64,000 bases of DNA from Nostoc sp. KVJ20 (lineage in GTDB: Bacteria; Cyanobacteriota; Cyanobacteriia; Cyanobacteriales; Nostocaceae), in the NCBI RefSeq assembly GCF_001712795.1, contig NZ_KV757676.1, forward strand, positions 1 to 64,000, in the 5' to 3' direction. The position numbers and the translations under genes were made by a program. Below are positions 27,677 to 35,856 of this stretch, in pieces. Numbering within the stretch: position 1 is the stretch's first letter; each line of letters opens with the position of its first letter. The notes under the pieces were generated by a model, which searched no databases, was not told the origin of the DNA, and saw nothing but the letters and a program-made list of their open reading frames with translations.

Positions 27677-28660
27677 ATGTCAATTATCATCGCTGAAAAT
27701 CTGAGTAAATCTTATCCAGTAGCAGTTAAAAGTCCGGGTATTAAAGGTACAATCACCCACTTTTTTCGCCGCACCTACCGCTCAATTCAAGCAGTTCAGG
27801 ATGTTTCCTTTGAAATTGCCCCTGGTGAAATAGTGGGGTTTTTAGGCCCAAATGGTGCTGGTAAAACCACCACACTCAAAATGCTTACGGGGCTGATTCA
27901 CCCCTCCAGCGGTACAGTCAGAGTCGCTGGACAAGTTCCATTTCAGCGTAAAGAAGCATTTTTGCAAAAAATTACCTTGGTAATGGGGCAAAAACAGCAG
28001 TTAATTTGGGATTTACCAGCACTTGATTCTTTGAAAATTAATGCGGCTGTATACAACATCTCTGATAAAGAATTTCAGCGACGGGTAGGAGAATTAACAG
28101 AGATGCTTTCCCTAGAAGGTAAACTTACCCAACCAGTGCGGAAGCTATCTTTGGGTGAGCGAATGAAGGCAGAATTGTTGGCAGCACTTTTGCATCATCC
28201 CCATGTATTGTTCTTAGATGAACCAACGCTGGGATTAGATGTAAATGCTCAAGCTGCAGTGCGCGAGTTCTTACGCGAATACAATCAGCGTTATCAAGCT
28301 ACAGTGCTATTAACCAGTCATTACATGGCTGACATCACAGCTTTGTGTCAACGGGTGCTGTTGATTCACCAGGGAAGACTGATGTATGACGGTAGCTTAG
28401 ACGGATTGCTAGAACGTTTTGCTCCTTACCGAGAAGTCTATATAGAGTTAGCCCAACCTCTACCAATAGAAAAACTTATGACCTATGGTGACGTGAAACT
28501 CTTAGAAGGGCGAGCAGTGCGTTTTATGGTATCACGAGAGGCGCTCACCCGCACCGTATCTCAGATTTTAGCGGATTTGGAGGTAATTGATTTAACAGTT
28601 ACCGAACCGCCTGTGGAAGAAGTAATTGGAAGAGTTTTTCAGGCAGGCGTTGTGGATTAG
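27677..28660 (+). CDS. ABC-2 type exporter, ATP-binding subunit (NatA-like)
   Basis: From the ATG at 27677 this is a 327-residue ATPase; a frame extending 30 codons upstream is non-conserved repeat-like sequence and is rejected. It shows Walker A GPNGAGKTTT, the signature-type LSLGERMKAELLAAL, and Walker B LFLDEPTLGLD. LGLD with SHYMADITALCQRVLLIHQGRL is the usual H-loop region. It belongs to the ATPase group whose N-terminus carries an extra about 40 residues (FFRRTYRSIQAVQDVSFEIAPGE), paired with DUF990-type (ABC2_membrane_6) permeases. The permease gene follows 77 bases later. The stop codon TAG lies inside a dispersed palindromic repeat. Cargo is unknown. Confidence 0.93.
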   Translation: MSIIIAENLSKSYPVAVKSPGIKGTITHFFRRTYRSIQAVQDVSFEIAPGEIVGFLGPNGAGKTTTLKMLTGLIHPSSGTVRVAGQVPFQRKEAFLQKITLVMGQKQQLIWDLPALDSLKINAAVYNISDKEFQRRVGELTEMLSLEGKLTQPVRKLSLGERMKAELLAALLHHPHVLFLDEPTLGLDVNAQAAVREFLREYNQRYQATVLLTSHYMADITALCQRVLLIHQGRLMYDGSLDGLLERFAPYREVYIELAQPLPIEKLMTYGDVKLLEGRAVRFMVSREALTRTVSQILADLEVIDLTVTEPPVEEVIGRVFQAGVVD

Positions 28661-28686
28661 AGACGCAATTAATCGCGTCTGTACAA
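28658..28686. repeat. GACGCG palindromic repeat, copy 2
   Basis: TAGAGACGCAATTAATCGCG with TCTGTACAAGAG following. Its first TAG is the stop codon of the ABC ATPase gene. Confidence 0.75.
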
Positions 28687-28737
28687 GAGTAGGAAATTCT
28701 GAGTCAGTGGGTAATTTTTGTAGCGGGAAGTGAATAA

Positions 28738-29526
28738 ATGAAGCGGATAATCAGAAAAGCCTTAACTTTGCTGTCAGTATACTATGCCTATATGGTTGAG
28801 TATAGGGCAGAACTAATCTTATGGGTTTTAGCTGGATCTTTGCCGATTATCCTTATGGGTGTCTGGATACAAGCCTCACAAGGAGGACAGTTTGGGCTAT
28901 CACCTGTGGATTTTGCTCGTTACTTTATCACGGTTTTCGTTGTCAGACAACTTACAGTTGCTTGGGTAATTTGGGACTTTGAAAAAGAAGTCGTGGAAGG
29001 CACGCTTTCGCCCAAGTTGCTACAACCACTCGACCCAGTATGGCATCATATTGCGGCGCATATTTCTGAAAGATTTGCCCGCCTAATGTTTACTTTTTTA
29101 TTAGTGGGATTATTTTTCATTCTCTATCCCCAAGCTTTTTGGATACCAAGTTTGGATAGGTTTTTACTCTTTACATTGGCTGCGGGGCTAGCTTTTACTT
29201 TGCGGTTTTTGATTCAGTACACTTTTGCTATGTTTGCCTTTTGGACAGAACGAGCTAGCGCTTTAGAAAATTTCTGGTTTTTATTTTATTTATTTTTATC
29301 TGGTCTGATAGCACCTTTAGAAGTCTTTCCTGAACCTGTACGGAAAATAGTTATGTTTACGCCTTTTCCCTATTTGATTGATTTTCCCGCAAGTCTTTTG
29401 GTAGGGCTACCCGTGAATTTAGGGCAGGGATTTTGGTCAATGGTGGGTTGGATATTAGTATTTTTGGGTGTGAATCGCTTGCTTTGGCGTGCGGGTTTGA
29501 AGCGGTATTCTGGGATGGGAGCATGA
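28738..29526 (+). CDS. ABC-2 type permease (ABC2_membrane_6/DUF990-like)
   Basis: This is a 262-residue integral membrane protein with about six hydrophobic segments (LILWVLAGSLPIILMGVWI, FITVFVVRQLTVAWVIWDF, LMFTFLLVGLFFILY, FLLFTLAAGLAFTLRF, FWFLFYLFLSGLIAPL, FWSMVGWILVFLGVNRLLW). The loop EKEVVEGTLSPKLLQPLDPVWHHI is typical of the DUF990 exporter permeases. It partners with the ATPase upstream. Family members usually occur as two different permease genes after one ATPase; here only one is present and a MITE-like element plus a minus-strand gene follow immediately. It may work as a homodimer, or a partner may be encoded elsewhere. The substrate is unknown. Confidence 0.9.
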   Translation: MKRIIRKALTLLSVYYAYMVEYRAELILWVLAGSLPIILMGVWIQASQGGQFGLSPVDFARYFITVFVVRQLTVAWVIWDFEKEVVEGTLSPKLLQPLDPVWHHIAAHISERFARLMFTFLLVGLFFILYPQAFWIPSLDRFLLFTLAAGLAFTLRFLIQYTFAMFAFWTERASALENFWFLFYLFLSGLIAPLEVFPEPVRKIVMFTPFPYLIDFPASLLVGLPVNLGQGFWSMVGWILVFLGVNRLLWRAGLKRYSGMGA

Positions 29527-29531
29527 ACAAT

Positions 29532-29661
29532 TTATCCAAACAGAATTCAGAAGTCAGGAGTCAGAATGAATTCTGTACGACTGGCGGATAACGTAGTGGT
29601 GGGTGGGAATCCTCCACTCATTATTCTGACTCCTGAATTCTGACTCCTGAATTCTTCTTCA
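29532..29661. repeat. MITE-like inverted-repeat element, copy B
   Basis: It has the same borders as copy A (ACAGAATTCAGAAGTCAGGA; right end CTGAATTCTTCTTCAA) and a core starting ATTCTGTACGACTGGCGGAT. It starts six bases after the ABC permease stop and its right border supplies the TGA stop of the converging nuclease gene. Confidence 0.8.
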
Positions 29662-30540
29662 AATTAATTGCCGTAATTCATCTAGAGTATTCACGCTCTT
29701 AATTCCTTGCTGAATTGCTTTTAGTCTATCTAAATCTGAAATTTGAGAAATTTCTGGCATCAGTTGCAATCCCTCAGCGCCGAATTTTATCTCTAAAGCG
29801 AGTTCAATACCTGACAGTATCTCTTCTTGCCGTCCTTCTCGCCGTCCTCGTTCTTCCCCACGTTTTTCCCCACGTTCTTCCCCTTCTCTCAAAATTTGCT
29901 GATACCAGGGAGATTCGCGTAATACTGCCATATCCCACCTCATGATTTGCTGAACTATAGCGCTGTCTAATACGAAGGTAGCAAAAAAAGCCATAACGGT
30001 TTCTAACTGGCTCAATTGCTCATCGGCGCGGAGAATTTGCAATGCCCGTTGCACAGTCGATTCTTCTGCACCTCCCTTGAGAATTGGGACAAAGGGAAGC
30101 AAGGAGGGAACAGCTTGAGTAAAAGCGATGTCCACATCGACTTCCCAAAGGTTTATAACGCGGTAGTCTTGACGCGCATGTAAACCTGCAAATTGCGATT
30201 CATAGCTGGTGGGGATTTCAACATCACTTTCTTTGAGGATGTTAACCAGTACTGGATAGGTGGGCAAATTGTACTTTTCTTCTGCCAGTGCTGCATAAGC
30301 CCGCATCCGTTTGGGCATTTCAGGCTTGTAACGTAATTGTAACTCGTTAAGTACTATAAATTCGCCATATTGGGGACTGGTGGCGCGGACTAATACATCA
30401 CTCTCACGGCTAATCCACTGGAATTCGGAGTTGATAATTTCTCCAGATCCAATATCGGGAATTTGTGTTACCCATTTTACCCAATTTTCGGGTGCGAGGC
30501 TGATTAATCGCTTGGTGCTAATATCTGCTGTTTTAGCCAT
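29659..30540 (-). CDS. Rpn/PD-(D/E)XK nuclease-like protein (putative transposase-like family)
   Basis: This 293-residue protein has SRESDVLVRATSPQYGEFIVLNELQLRYKPEMPKRMRAYAALAEEKY, in which the D...E-x-Q pattern fits the PD-(D/E)XK core of the Rpn/PDDEXK_4-type family common in cyanobacteria. A helical middle (LPSLLPFVPILKGG...) precedes a highly charged low-complexity stretch (REGEERGEKRGEERGRREG) and a C-terminal domain resembling DUF4351 (ALEIKFGAEGLQLMPEISQI and DLDRLKAIQQGIKSV). Rpn proteins are DNA nucleases linked to recombination, but many copies are of unknown role. The stop codon comes from the border of a MITE-like element. No DNA-mobility partner is adjacent. The start ATG has no strong ribosome site. 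Confidence 0.82.
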   Translation of the reverse strand: MAKTADISTKRLISLAPENWVKWVTQIPDIGSGEIINSEFQWISRESDVLVRATSPQYGEFIVLNELQLRYKPEMPKRMRAYAALAEEKYNLPTYPVLVNILKESDVEIPTSYESQFAGLHARQDYRVINLWEVDVDIAFTQAVPSLLPFVPILKGGAEESTVQRALQILRADEQLSQLETVMAFFATFVLDSAIVQQIMRWDMAVLRESPWYQQILREGEERGEKRGEERGRREGRQEEILSGIELALEIKFGAEGLQLMPEISQISDLDRLKAIQQGIKSVNTLDELRQLI

Positions 30541-30634
30541 AGGAGATGTAGATGACCATAGTTGTAGTTTATGGCTAAAGTGGCGATATATACGATGGGC
30601 TGCACCTATGCACTGATGTACTTTGTTATGGATT

Positions 30635-32356
30635 TTATAAATTACTTGGTATCGTCTTAAATTTCTGTGCCGATCCCAAAGAATAATCTTCTAATTTAAA
30701 ATCAGCAAAAGGATTTTTTTCTAACCTATTCCGTAGAGCTTCATCAAGAATCACACCTGCTGATCCTCTTTTAACACCAATGATGATAACACTTCTCTGA
30801 TATTTAGTTAAATCCTGATTTTTGTGGCAATCGCTTCGCTGAAATTGACCCAAATTCAATAAGCGATAACCTTTGATATTTGATACATTAATAAATAACT
30901 TTTTAGCTAAAAGTTGTATTTGCTTGGAACGTTCTAAAGCCACACGTTCTTGAACTGCTGTATCACCCTTGCAAGACGCTGTACCCACAGAGATTATTTC
31001 ACTGGAATCTTCCATTACCTTCTCTATAGTTTCTTGTTGTAAATTCAGATTCAAAAGGTCAACACTAATAATTTCGTCATTATATTTAACTTGAAAACTA
31101 CTACCCACAAGCCATTTATATTCTATTGATAAAATAGCTATATTAAACTCGGCGATTCTTCCCTGGTTATCTCTACCTTCTTTATAATCAAAGTAATCAA
31201 TTTTGCCTTTTCTCTCTGGATATTGTCTGGAATTTGATGTTCCAGAAAAATCTGATTTTCGTGTTGCTAAAGCCAGCATACTAAGTAATCCTAATACCAC
31301 TAGTAGGGCTGCAAAAAAAGCCAATAAGGGAACTTTTTCTGGTTGTTTATTTACAGGCAATAATTTGTCAGTAACAGGCTGAGGTGAATGTTCAATTTGA
31401 GAAAAATTTAGTATATTAATATCTATAGGAATAGCTTCTGTTAGTTTAGTTTCAATTTCTTCTAGGCAATGTAAAATCTCCTGGACGTTGGTAGGACGTT
31501 TTTCTATATCAGTTGTTATTAGCCAATCAATTAAATTCAAAAGTAAGGGTGAAATATCGATTGCATGATTTTGCCAGTGCAACAAATTGTGCTGGACATC
31601 ATACATATCCAAAGGATGGTATCCCGTCAGCAAAAATACAAATGTGCGCCCCAAAGCAAAGAAATCTGATTGCGGTACTGCTTGACCATTCATTTGTTCT
31701 GGGGCGCTGTAGCCAGATGACATAAGTGCTGTCATCTTTTCGCTGTTTTTGAGTTGGTCTTGGTAGGTTTTAGTAATTTCGCTGGCGGTGCCAAAATCAA
31801 TTAGTACTAGATTCCTGCAACCTTTATCAAAGGGGGATCTAATCATGATGTTAGATGGCTTAATATCTCGATGTAGATACTGTTTGCCATGCACTACATC
31901 CAAAATTTCTAGCAATTGTCTTAACCAATCTATGGCTTGTTTTTGGGATATGGGGCAATTCTGCTGCTTTAGCCACTGTTCTAAGTTGTAGCCATCGATT
32001 TTTTCCATTGCTATGCAATGCAACACTAAACCATTTCGGGTTTGATACTGGAAGTAACTATCTTCTTTGGGAATACCGGGATGCTTGAGTTGTCCCAACA
32101 CGGTTACTTCTTGCTGAAATAGTTCTACTGCTTTGGCATCGCTTGATAGATCCTCTTTGAGTATCTTGAGGATTTTGGGAGTATCTTGTTCGTATGCCTC
32201 ATAAACTTTACTAAACCCTGTTTTTTCATTTAACAGGCACGTTACCCGATAACGCCCTAGCAATTCTAGATGGGAACCACAACTTTGACAAAAGCGATTT
32301 TGATGATTATTCGGGTGATTTGGTTGAGGGCAAACGGGATTGATACAAAGGCTCAT
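30635..32356 (-). CDS. Membrane Ser/Thr protein kinase with N-terminal zinc ribbon and periplasmic C-domain
   Basis: This is a 573-residue kinase with a Cys4 zinc ribbon at residues 4-27 (CINPVC...CQSCG) as in many cyanobacterial STKs. The kinase domain at about 34-310 has ILKILKED (ATP lysine), YLHRDIKPSNIMIR, VLIDFGTASEI and SGYSAPEQMNGQAV. The glycine-rich loop is degenerate (LNEKTGFSKVYEAYE), keeping only one glycine. One TM helix is at about 337-362. The roughly 200-residue extracytoplasmic domain contains VGTASCKGDTAVQERVALER, then SKQIQLLAKKL and finally YQRSVIIIGVKR. This resembles an OmpA-like fold (a small-residue turn, then an R-x-x-Q helix, then a final strand) but the match is weak. 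It could sense envelope state and phosphorylate cytoplasmic targets. No phosphatase gene is adjacent. Confidence 0.88.
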   Translation of the reverse strand: MSLCINPVCPQPNHPNNHQNRFCQSCGSHLELLGRYRVTCLLNEKTGFSKVYEAYEQDTPKILKILKEDLSSDAKAVELFQQEVTVLGQLKHPGIPKEDSYFQYQTRNGLVLHCIAMEKIDGYNLEQWLKQQNCPISQKQAIDWLRQLLEILDVVHGKQYLHRDIKPSNIMIRSPFDKGCRNLVLIDFGTASEITKTYQDQLKNSEKMTALMSSGYSAPEQMNGQAVPQSDFFALGRTFVFLLTGYHPLDMYDVQHNLLHWQNHAIDISPLLLNLIDWLITTDIEKRPTNVQEILHCLEEIETKLTEAIPIDINILNFSQIEHSPQPVTDKLLPVNKQPEKVPLLAFFAALLVVLGLLSMLALATRKSDFSGTSNSRQYPERKGKIDYFDYKEGRDNQGRIAEFNIAILSIEYKWLVGSSFQVKYNDEIISVDLLNLNLQQETIEKVMEDSSEIISVGTASCKGDTAVQERVALERSKQIQLLAKKLFINVSNIKGYRLLNLGQFQRSDCHKNQDLTKYQRSVIIIGVKRGSAGVILDEALRNRLEKNPFADFKLEDYSLGSAQKFKTIPSNL

Positions 32357-32364
32357 GACTGACT

Positions 32365-32410
32365 AGCTGGGAGTGGGGAATGGGAAATGGGGAATGGGGG
32401 GAATGGGGGA
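32365..32410. repeat. G-rich short repeat (GGGAATGGGGAATGG type)
   Basis: Imperfect tandem units just upstream of the kinase gene, similar to the array at 33392-33520. Confidence 0.7.
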
Positions 32411-32505
32411 ATAATCAATGTTCCATGCCCAATCTCCCTAGACATTGCTCCTATTAATTCTTCTGTTGCCGTATGATAATCCCGTCTAAATAATCATGAG
32501 ATTTT

Positions 32506-33345
32506 CTATCTGTGTTCTGCCAAGAAAGCCGCCACTGTTTGGTTAAATGCCTCTGGTTGTGTCAAAAATGGCCAATGATTGCCGGGAACTTGACAGATGC
32601 GTAAGTTTTTAAGATGGGTTTTGTAGGGTTGAATTTGCCAATTTTGGCGGTTCAGTCCTTGTTTTGGCTGGATGAATAGGGCAGGGGTGTCAAGGGGAAT
32701 TGTAAAACCGGGCACTTGCATTACTGCCTCAAAAATCCCGTCGCGGGCGGCTATGGTAAATTTGCTGCCCCAACTACCATCGGGTTTTTGTTCTATTCCT
32801 GCTTGGAAGACTTGCTGCTGTAAGGAACTCCATCCTTGATATTGCTTTAACTGCTGTGCTTGTTGTTCGGCTTCTTCGTAGCTGGCAAAGGGGCCCATGC
32901 TTTTGAGAAAAGGCAAGAAGCGATACAACGTTGGAAAAGTCACCCTGAGAAGACTGGGCATTTTCCAGATGAAAATCGGATCGACCAGAATTATACTCTG
33001 CAACCGCTTTGGGTTTTGTCTTGCCCAGATGGCGGCTAATTTTCCTGTCCACGAGTGACTGACAATATGGGCAAAAGTCCACCCCAGATGATCCATGAGT
33101 GCTTCAAGGTCTGCGATCGCACTCTCAAAGCTATAATCTATCTCTGGCTTACTACTTTGGCCATGTCCGCGCATATCTGGTGCAACTATGTGATAGTCTG
33201 CTGCCAAATAATCTCCTAAACTAGACCACACCAGAGCATGGTCGCCTAAACCATGTAATAACAGTAAAGGTTCTTTACCTTGGTTCCACTCCAAATAAGA
33301 AAGTTGGATATCAGGCTTTGATAAAGTTTGACGCACAGGCATCAT
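32506..33345 (-). CDS. Alpha/beta hydrolase
   Basis: From the ATG at 33345 (or the adjacent ATG at 33342) this is a 279-residue hydrolase. LLLLHGLGDHALVWSSLGDYL is the oxyanion-hole HG region and HIVAPDMRGHGQSSKPEIDYS is a standard segment. VSHSWTGKLAAIWARQNPKRL is the nucleophile elbow, here S-H-S-W-T-G rather than a perfect GXSXG. VDPIFIW and the final PGNHWPFL (catalytic His) follow. The changed elbow places serine in SHSWT, so activity should be checked. A frame reaching 33519 adds 58 residues encoded by GGGGAAT-type repeats and is rejected. Substrate is unknown. It is divergent from the SagB-type gene about 230-290 bases away. Confidence 0.87.
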   Translation of the reverse strand: MMPVRQTLSKPDIQLSYLEWNQGKEPLLLLHGLGDHALVWSSLGDYLAADYHIVAPDMRGHGQSSKPEIDYSFESAIADLEALMDHLGWTFAHIVSHSWTGKLAAIWARQNPKRLQSIILVDPIFIWKMPSLLRVTFPTLYRFLPFLKSMGPFASYEEAEQQAQQLKQYQGWSSLQQQVFQAGIEQKPDGSWGSKFTIAARDGIFEAVMQVPGFTIPLDTPALFIQPKQGLNRQNWQIQPYKTHLKNLRICQVPGNHWPFLTQPEAFNQTVAAFLAEHR

Positions 33346-33391
33346 TACACATCCAGCTGTAGATAGTTTTGCGTTTATATGGTACTGCGAA

Positions 33392-33520
33392 GGAGTGGGG
33401 AGTAGGGAGTGGGGATTGGGGACTGGGAGACAAGGGAGACAAGGGAGACAAAAATAACTAATACCCAAATGCCCAATGCCCCATGCCCAATGCCCAATGC
33501 CCCATTCCCCACTCCCCAAT
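33392..33520. repeat. Short tandem repeats (GGGGAGT/GGGGATT, GACAAGG, CCCAATG)
   Basis: Three consecutive types of tandem units fill the divergent promoter region between the hydrolase and SagB-type genes. The GACAAGGGA unit is present about three times. Confidence 0.8.
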
Positions 33521-33638
33521 CAATTGTTACCAATTACCACTTTATGACTCTGAGGATTGTACCAATTGACACGAAACAATGAGGCTAATGAATGCCAAGA
33601 TCAAAAATAAAGGATGCCCCAAGGATATTGAAAGTACT

Positions 33639-35171
33639 ATGCCAGAATTACACCAATCAATTGCCCAGCATTATCACGAACGGACTAAATACAATCCTGA
33701 GACTCTTGCCTCCAAAAGTCAAAGGTTAGACTGGGCTAAACAGCCAGTGCCCTTTAAAGAGTACAAAATCGGCTCTACTTTTGATCTCAAACCCTATATC
33801 CAAGAAAAAGCAGAGGCGTTTGCTAATAACCCAGATGCTCAATGGTGGCAAAGACTCTCGCGGCTGTTGTTTCGTAGCTATGGATTGACGGCGAAAATGC
33901 CTTCTATGGGAAGTGCTGTGTATTTACGCGCTGCTCCCAGTGCTGGCGGATTATACCCTGCTGAGGTGTATGTGGTTTCCCGTGGTACGTCGTTATTGCC
34001 GCCTGGTCTATATAACTACCAGTGTCGGACTCATTCTCTCATGCATTACTGGGAAAGTGATGTTTGGCAAACTCTCCAAGGAGCTTGTTTCTGGCATCCT
34101 TCTTTAGAAAATACTCAACTGGCAATTATTGTCACTGCGGTATTCTATCGTTCTGCGTGGCGATACGAAGATCGGGCTTATCGGCGGATTTTTCTGGATA
34201 CGGGACACTTGTTGGGTAATATCGAGTTAGCTGCTGCGATTACTGACTATCGCCCCCATTTAATCGGCGGCTTTGTGGATGAATCAGTCAACGATCTACT
34301 TTATATCGATCCCCAACAAGAAGGTGCGATCGCTATCTTACCTCTGGCAGATTTATTAGATGTCAATCAAAATTTACCATTGGGATGTACTGCCTTACCT
34401 TCCGCCACCGAAACTAGTTATCCCCAAATCCCCGATGGCGAACTGCTGACATATTTCCATCAACACACCCAAATCCAATCAGGTATAACTGGCAATCTCA
34501 ATCTACCAGTTATCAAACAAGAAAAATCTTTGGAGGATAAATACAACTTTCCTTTCTGTTTGAAAATTCCTACCACCACCGCACCTATAAACTGGGGACA
34601 AAAGCTGTCAGAACTAGAAATTACTATGTACAAGCGACGCTCTACCCGCGCTTATAATGGTGATGATTTAAGCTTTGAGGAATTGAAAAGTTTACTCGAT
34701 TTCACTTACCAACCGCAAAATTACATAGACCAAAGTTTAGATATTTCTCCAGACTACTTTGATCTGAATTTAATAGAAACATTCATTGCTGTTTGCGGAG
34801 TCAAAGGACTGGAGGCGGGTTGTTACTATTACGCACCCAAAGCCCAAGAATTACGCCAAATTCGGTTTAAAAACTTTCGGCGAGAGTTACATTTTCTCTG
34901 TTTGGGACAAGAATTGGGGCGGGATGCCGCAGCAGTATTATTTCATACAGCGGATTTGAAAGCTGCGATCGCACAATATGGCGATCGCGTTTACCGTTAC
35001 TTACACATGGATGCCGGTCATTTAGGACAGCGCTTGAATTTAGCAGCAATGCACCTGAATGTAGGCGTCAGTGGTATCGGTGGATTTTTTGATGACCAAG
35101 TAAATGAAGTTTTGGGTATCCCTAGTGATGAAGCAGTTTTATATATCACTACATTAGGACGCCCAAGATAA
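33639..35171 (+). CDS. SagB/ThcOx-type dehydrogenase with duplicated nitroreductase domain
   Basis: From the ATG at 33639 this is a 510-residue protein; an upstream in-frame start at 33579 adds 20 residues. It contains two nitroreductase-like FMN domains. The first spans about residues 50-260 (LSRLLFRSYGLTAKMPS, LRAAPSAGGLYPAEVYVVSR, GLYNYQCRTHSLMHYW, DTGHLLGNIELAAA). The second spans about 325-505 (ITMYKRRSTRAYNGDDLSFEELKSLL, HMDAGHLGQRLNLAAMHLNVGVSGIGGFFDDQVNEVLGI). SagB-type dehydrogenases oxidise azolines to azoles in thiazole/oxazole-modified peptides, but no YcaO cyclodehydratase, precursor peptide or transporter is nearby. A stand-alone oxidoreductase role is equally likely. Cyanobacteria often carry this two-domain form. 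Confidence 0.88.
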   Translation: MPELHQSIAQHYHERTKYNPETLASKSQRLDWAKQPVPFKEYKIGSTFDLKPYIQEKAEAFANNPDAQWWQRLSRLLFRSYGLTAKMPSMGSAVYLRAAPSAGGLYPAEVYVVSRGTSLLPPGLYNYQCRTHSLMHYWESDVWQTLQGACFWHPSLENTQLAIIVTAVFYRSAWRYEDRAYRRIFLDTGHLLGNIELAAAITDYRPHLIGGFVDESVNDLLYIDPQQEGAIAILPLADLLDVNQNLPLGCTALPSATETSYPQIPDGELLTYFHQHTQIQSGITGNLNLPVIKQEKSLEDKYNFPFCLKIPTTTAPINWGQKLSELEITMYKRRSTRAYNGDDLSFEELKSLLDFTYQPQNYIDQSLDISPDYFDLNLIETFIAVCGVKGLEAGCYYYAPKAQELRQIRFKNFRRELHFLCLGQELGRDAAAVLFHTADLKAAIAQYGDRVYRYLHMDAGHLGQRLNLAAMHLNVGVSGIGGFFDDQVNEVLGIPSDEAVLYITTLGRPR

Positions 35172-35323
35172 AATATAGTGCAGACCACCGCAAATAACAC
35201 CAAGTCCACAAAGATTCTTATCTGCGAGAAGCTACGCGTATCTTGCCGTAGAAGTATGCGGTTCATTTCCTAACCTACACTTTTGCCAGTAAATATATTC
35301 TGTAAAAAATCTTACCTCATAGA

Positions 35324-35347
35324 ATGATTGTACGGTGGTACAATCAT
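35324..35347. promoter_or_regulatory. Perfect palindrome ATGATTGTAC-GGTG-GTACAATCAT
   Basis: A 10-bp perfect inverted repeat with a 4-base centre. The core GTAC-N4-GTAC has the half-sites and spacing reported for cyanobacterial LexA boxes, but the flanking bases (T and A) do not fit that consensus. It is about 510 bases upstream of the kinase gene. It may instead be an RNA hairpin paired with the following terminator. Confidence 0.4.
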
Positions 35348-35357
35348 TACTTCAGTG

Positions 35358-35384
35358 TTGACGTAAATTGTCAACTTTTTTTTG
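35358..35384 (+). terminator. Rho-independent terminator-like hairpin
   Basis: GTTGAC-GTAAATT-GTCAAC is followed by eight T residues. The stem is short (6 bp), but the U tract is excellent. It lies about 190 bases after the SagB-type gene and could end that transcript or a small RNA. Confidence 0.55.
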
Positions 35385-35856
35385 GGTTCGATGTGGTTTA
35401 ATTTCGGAAAATACTTCTTGAAGCTTTGCTGTAGTAAACTATCGTAAATTTAGCTCAGGAGTTGGGAGTGGAATTATCAATCTCCGTATATTTCCGTGTT
35501 ATTACTTATTTTATAACTTCTTAGTATTACCAAGTGAACTTCCTTGCTAAATTTATTTATTGATGAGGTTGCAAAAACTGCCTATAGTTTGATAAAAATA
35601 CTGATGGTGCATATTATTTTTTGAAAACCACCCTTAAGCAACCCCAAATACCCATTCAAATGGAGGAAATTATTCCTACAAAAAATAAATATCTTAACAA
35701 TCTTATAGAGTAAAAACATTGATTAACTTCAGCATAGGCTTTAGCTAATGTAATCTGGCATTAAAAACGTTAAGAAAAACACAATTTTCATTCCGTAGAT
35801 TTTAATTATTTTGCTTAAATCTGATATTTAATAAAATTTTTTTCACATAACCACTA

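Larger units (their letters stand above)
35172..35856. other. 685-bp intergenic region upstream of the PAS/GAF kinase
   Basis: No gene is supported. It contains two consecutive hairpins (35324-35347 and 35358-35376) about 160-210 bases after the SagB-type gene. The rest is AT-rich and should hold the promoter of the kinase operon. Confidence 0.6.

Noticed and set aside
33346..33519. N-terminal extension of the alpha/beta hydrolase
   Set aside because: The extra 58 residues are encoded by GGGGAAT/CCCAATG tandem repeats and are not protein-like.
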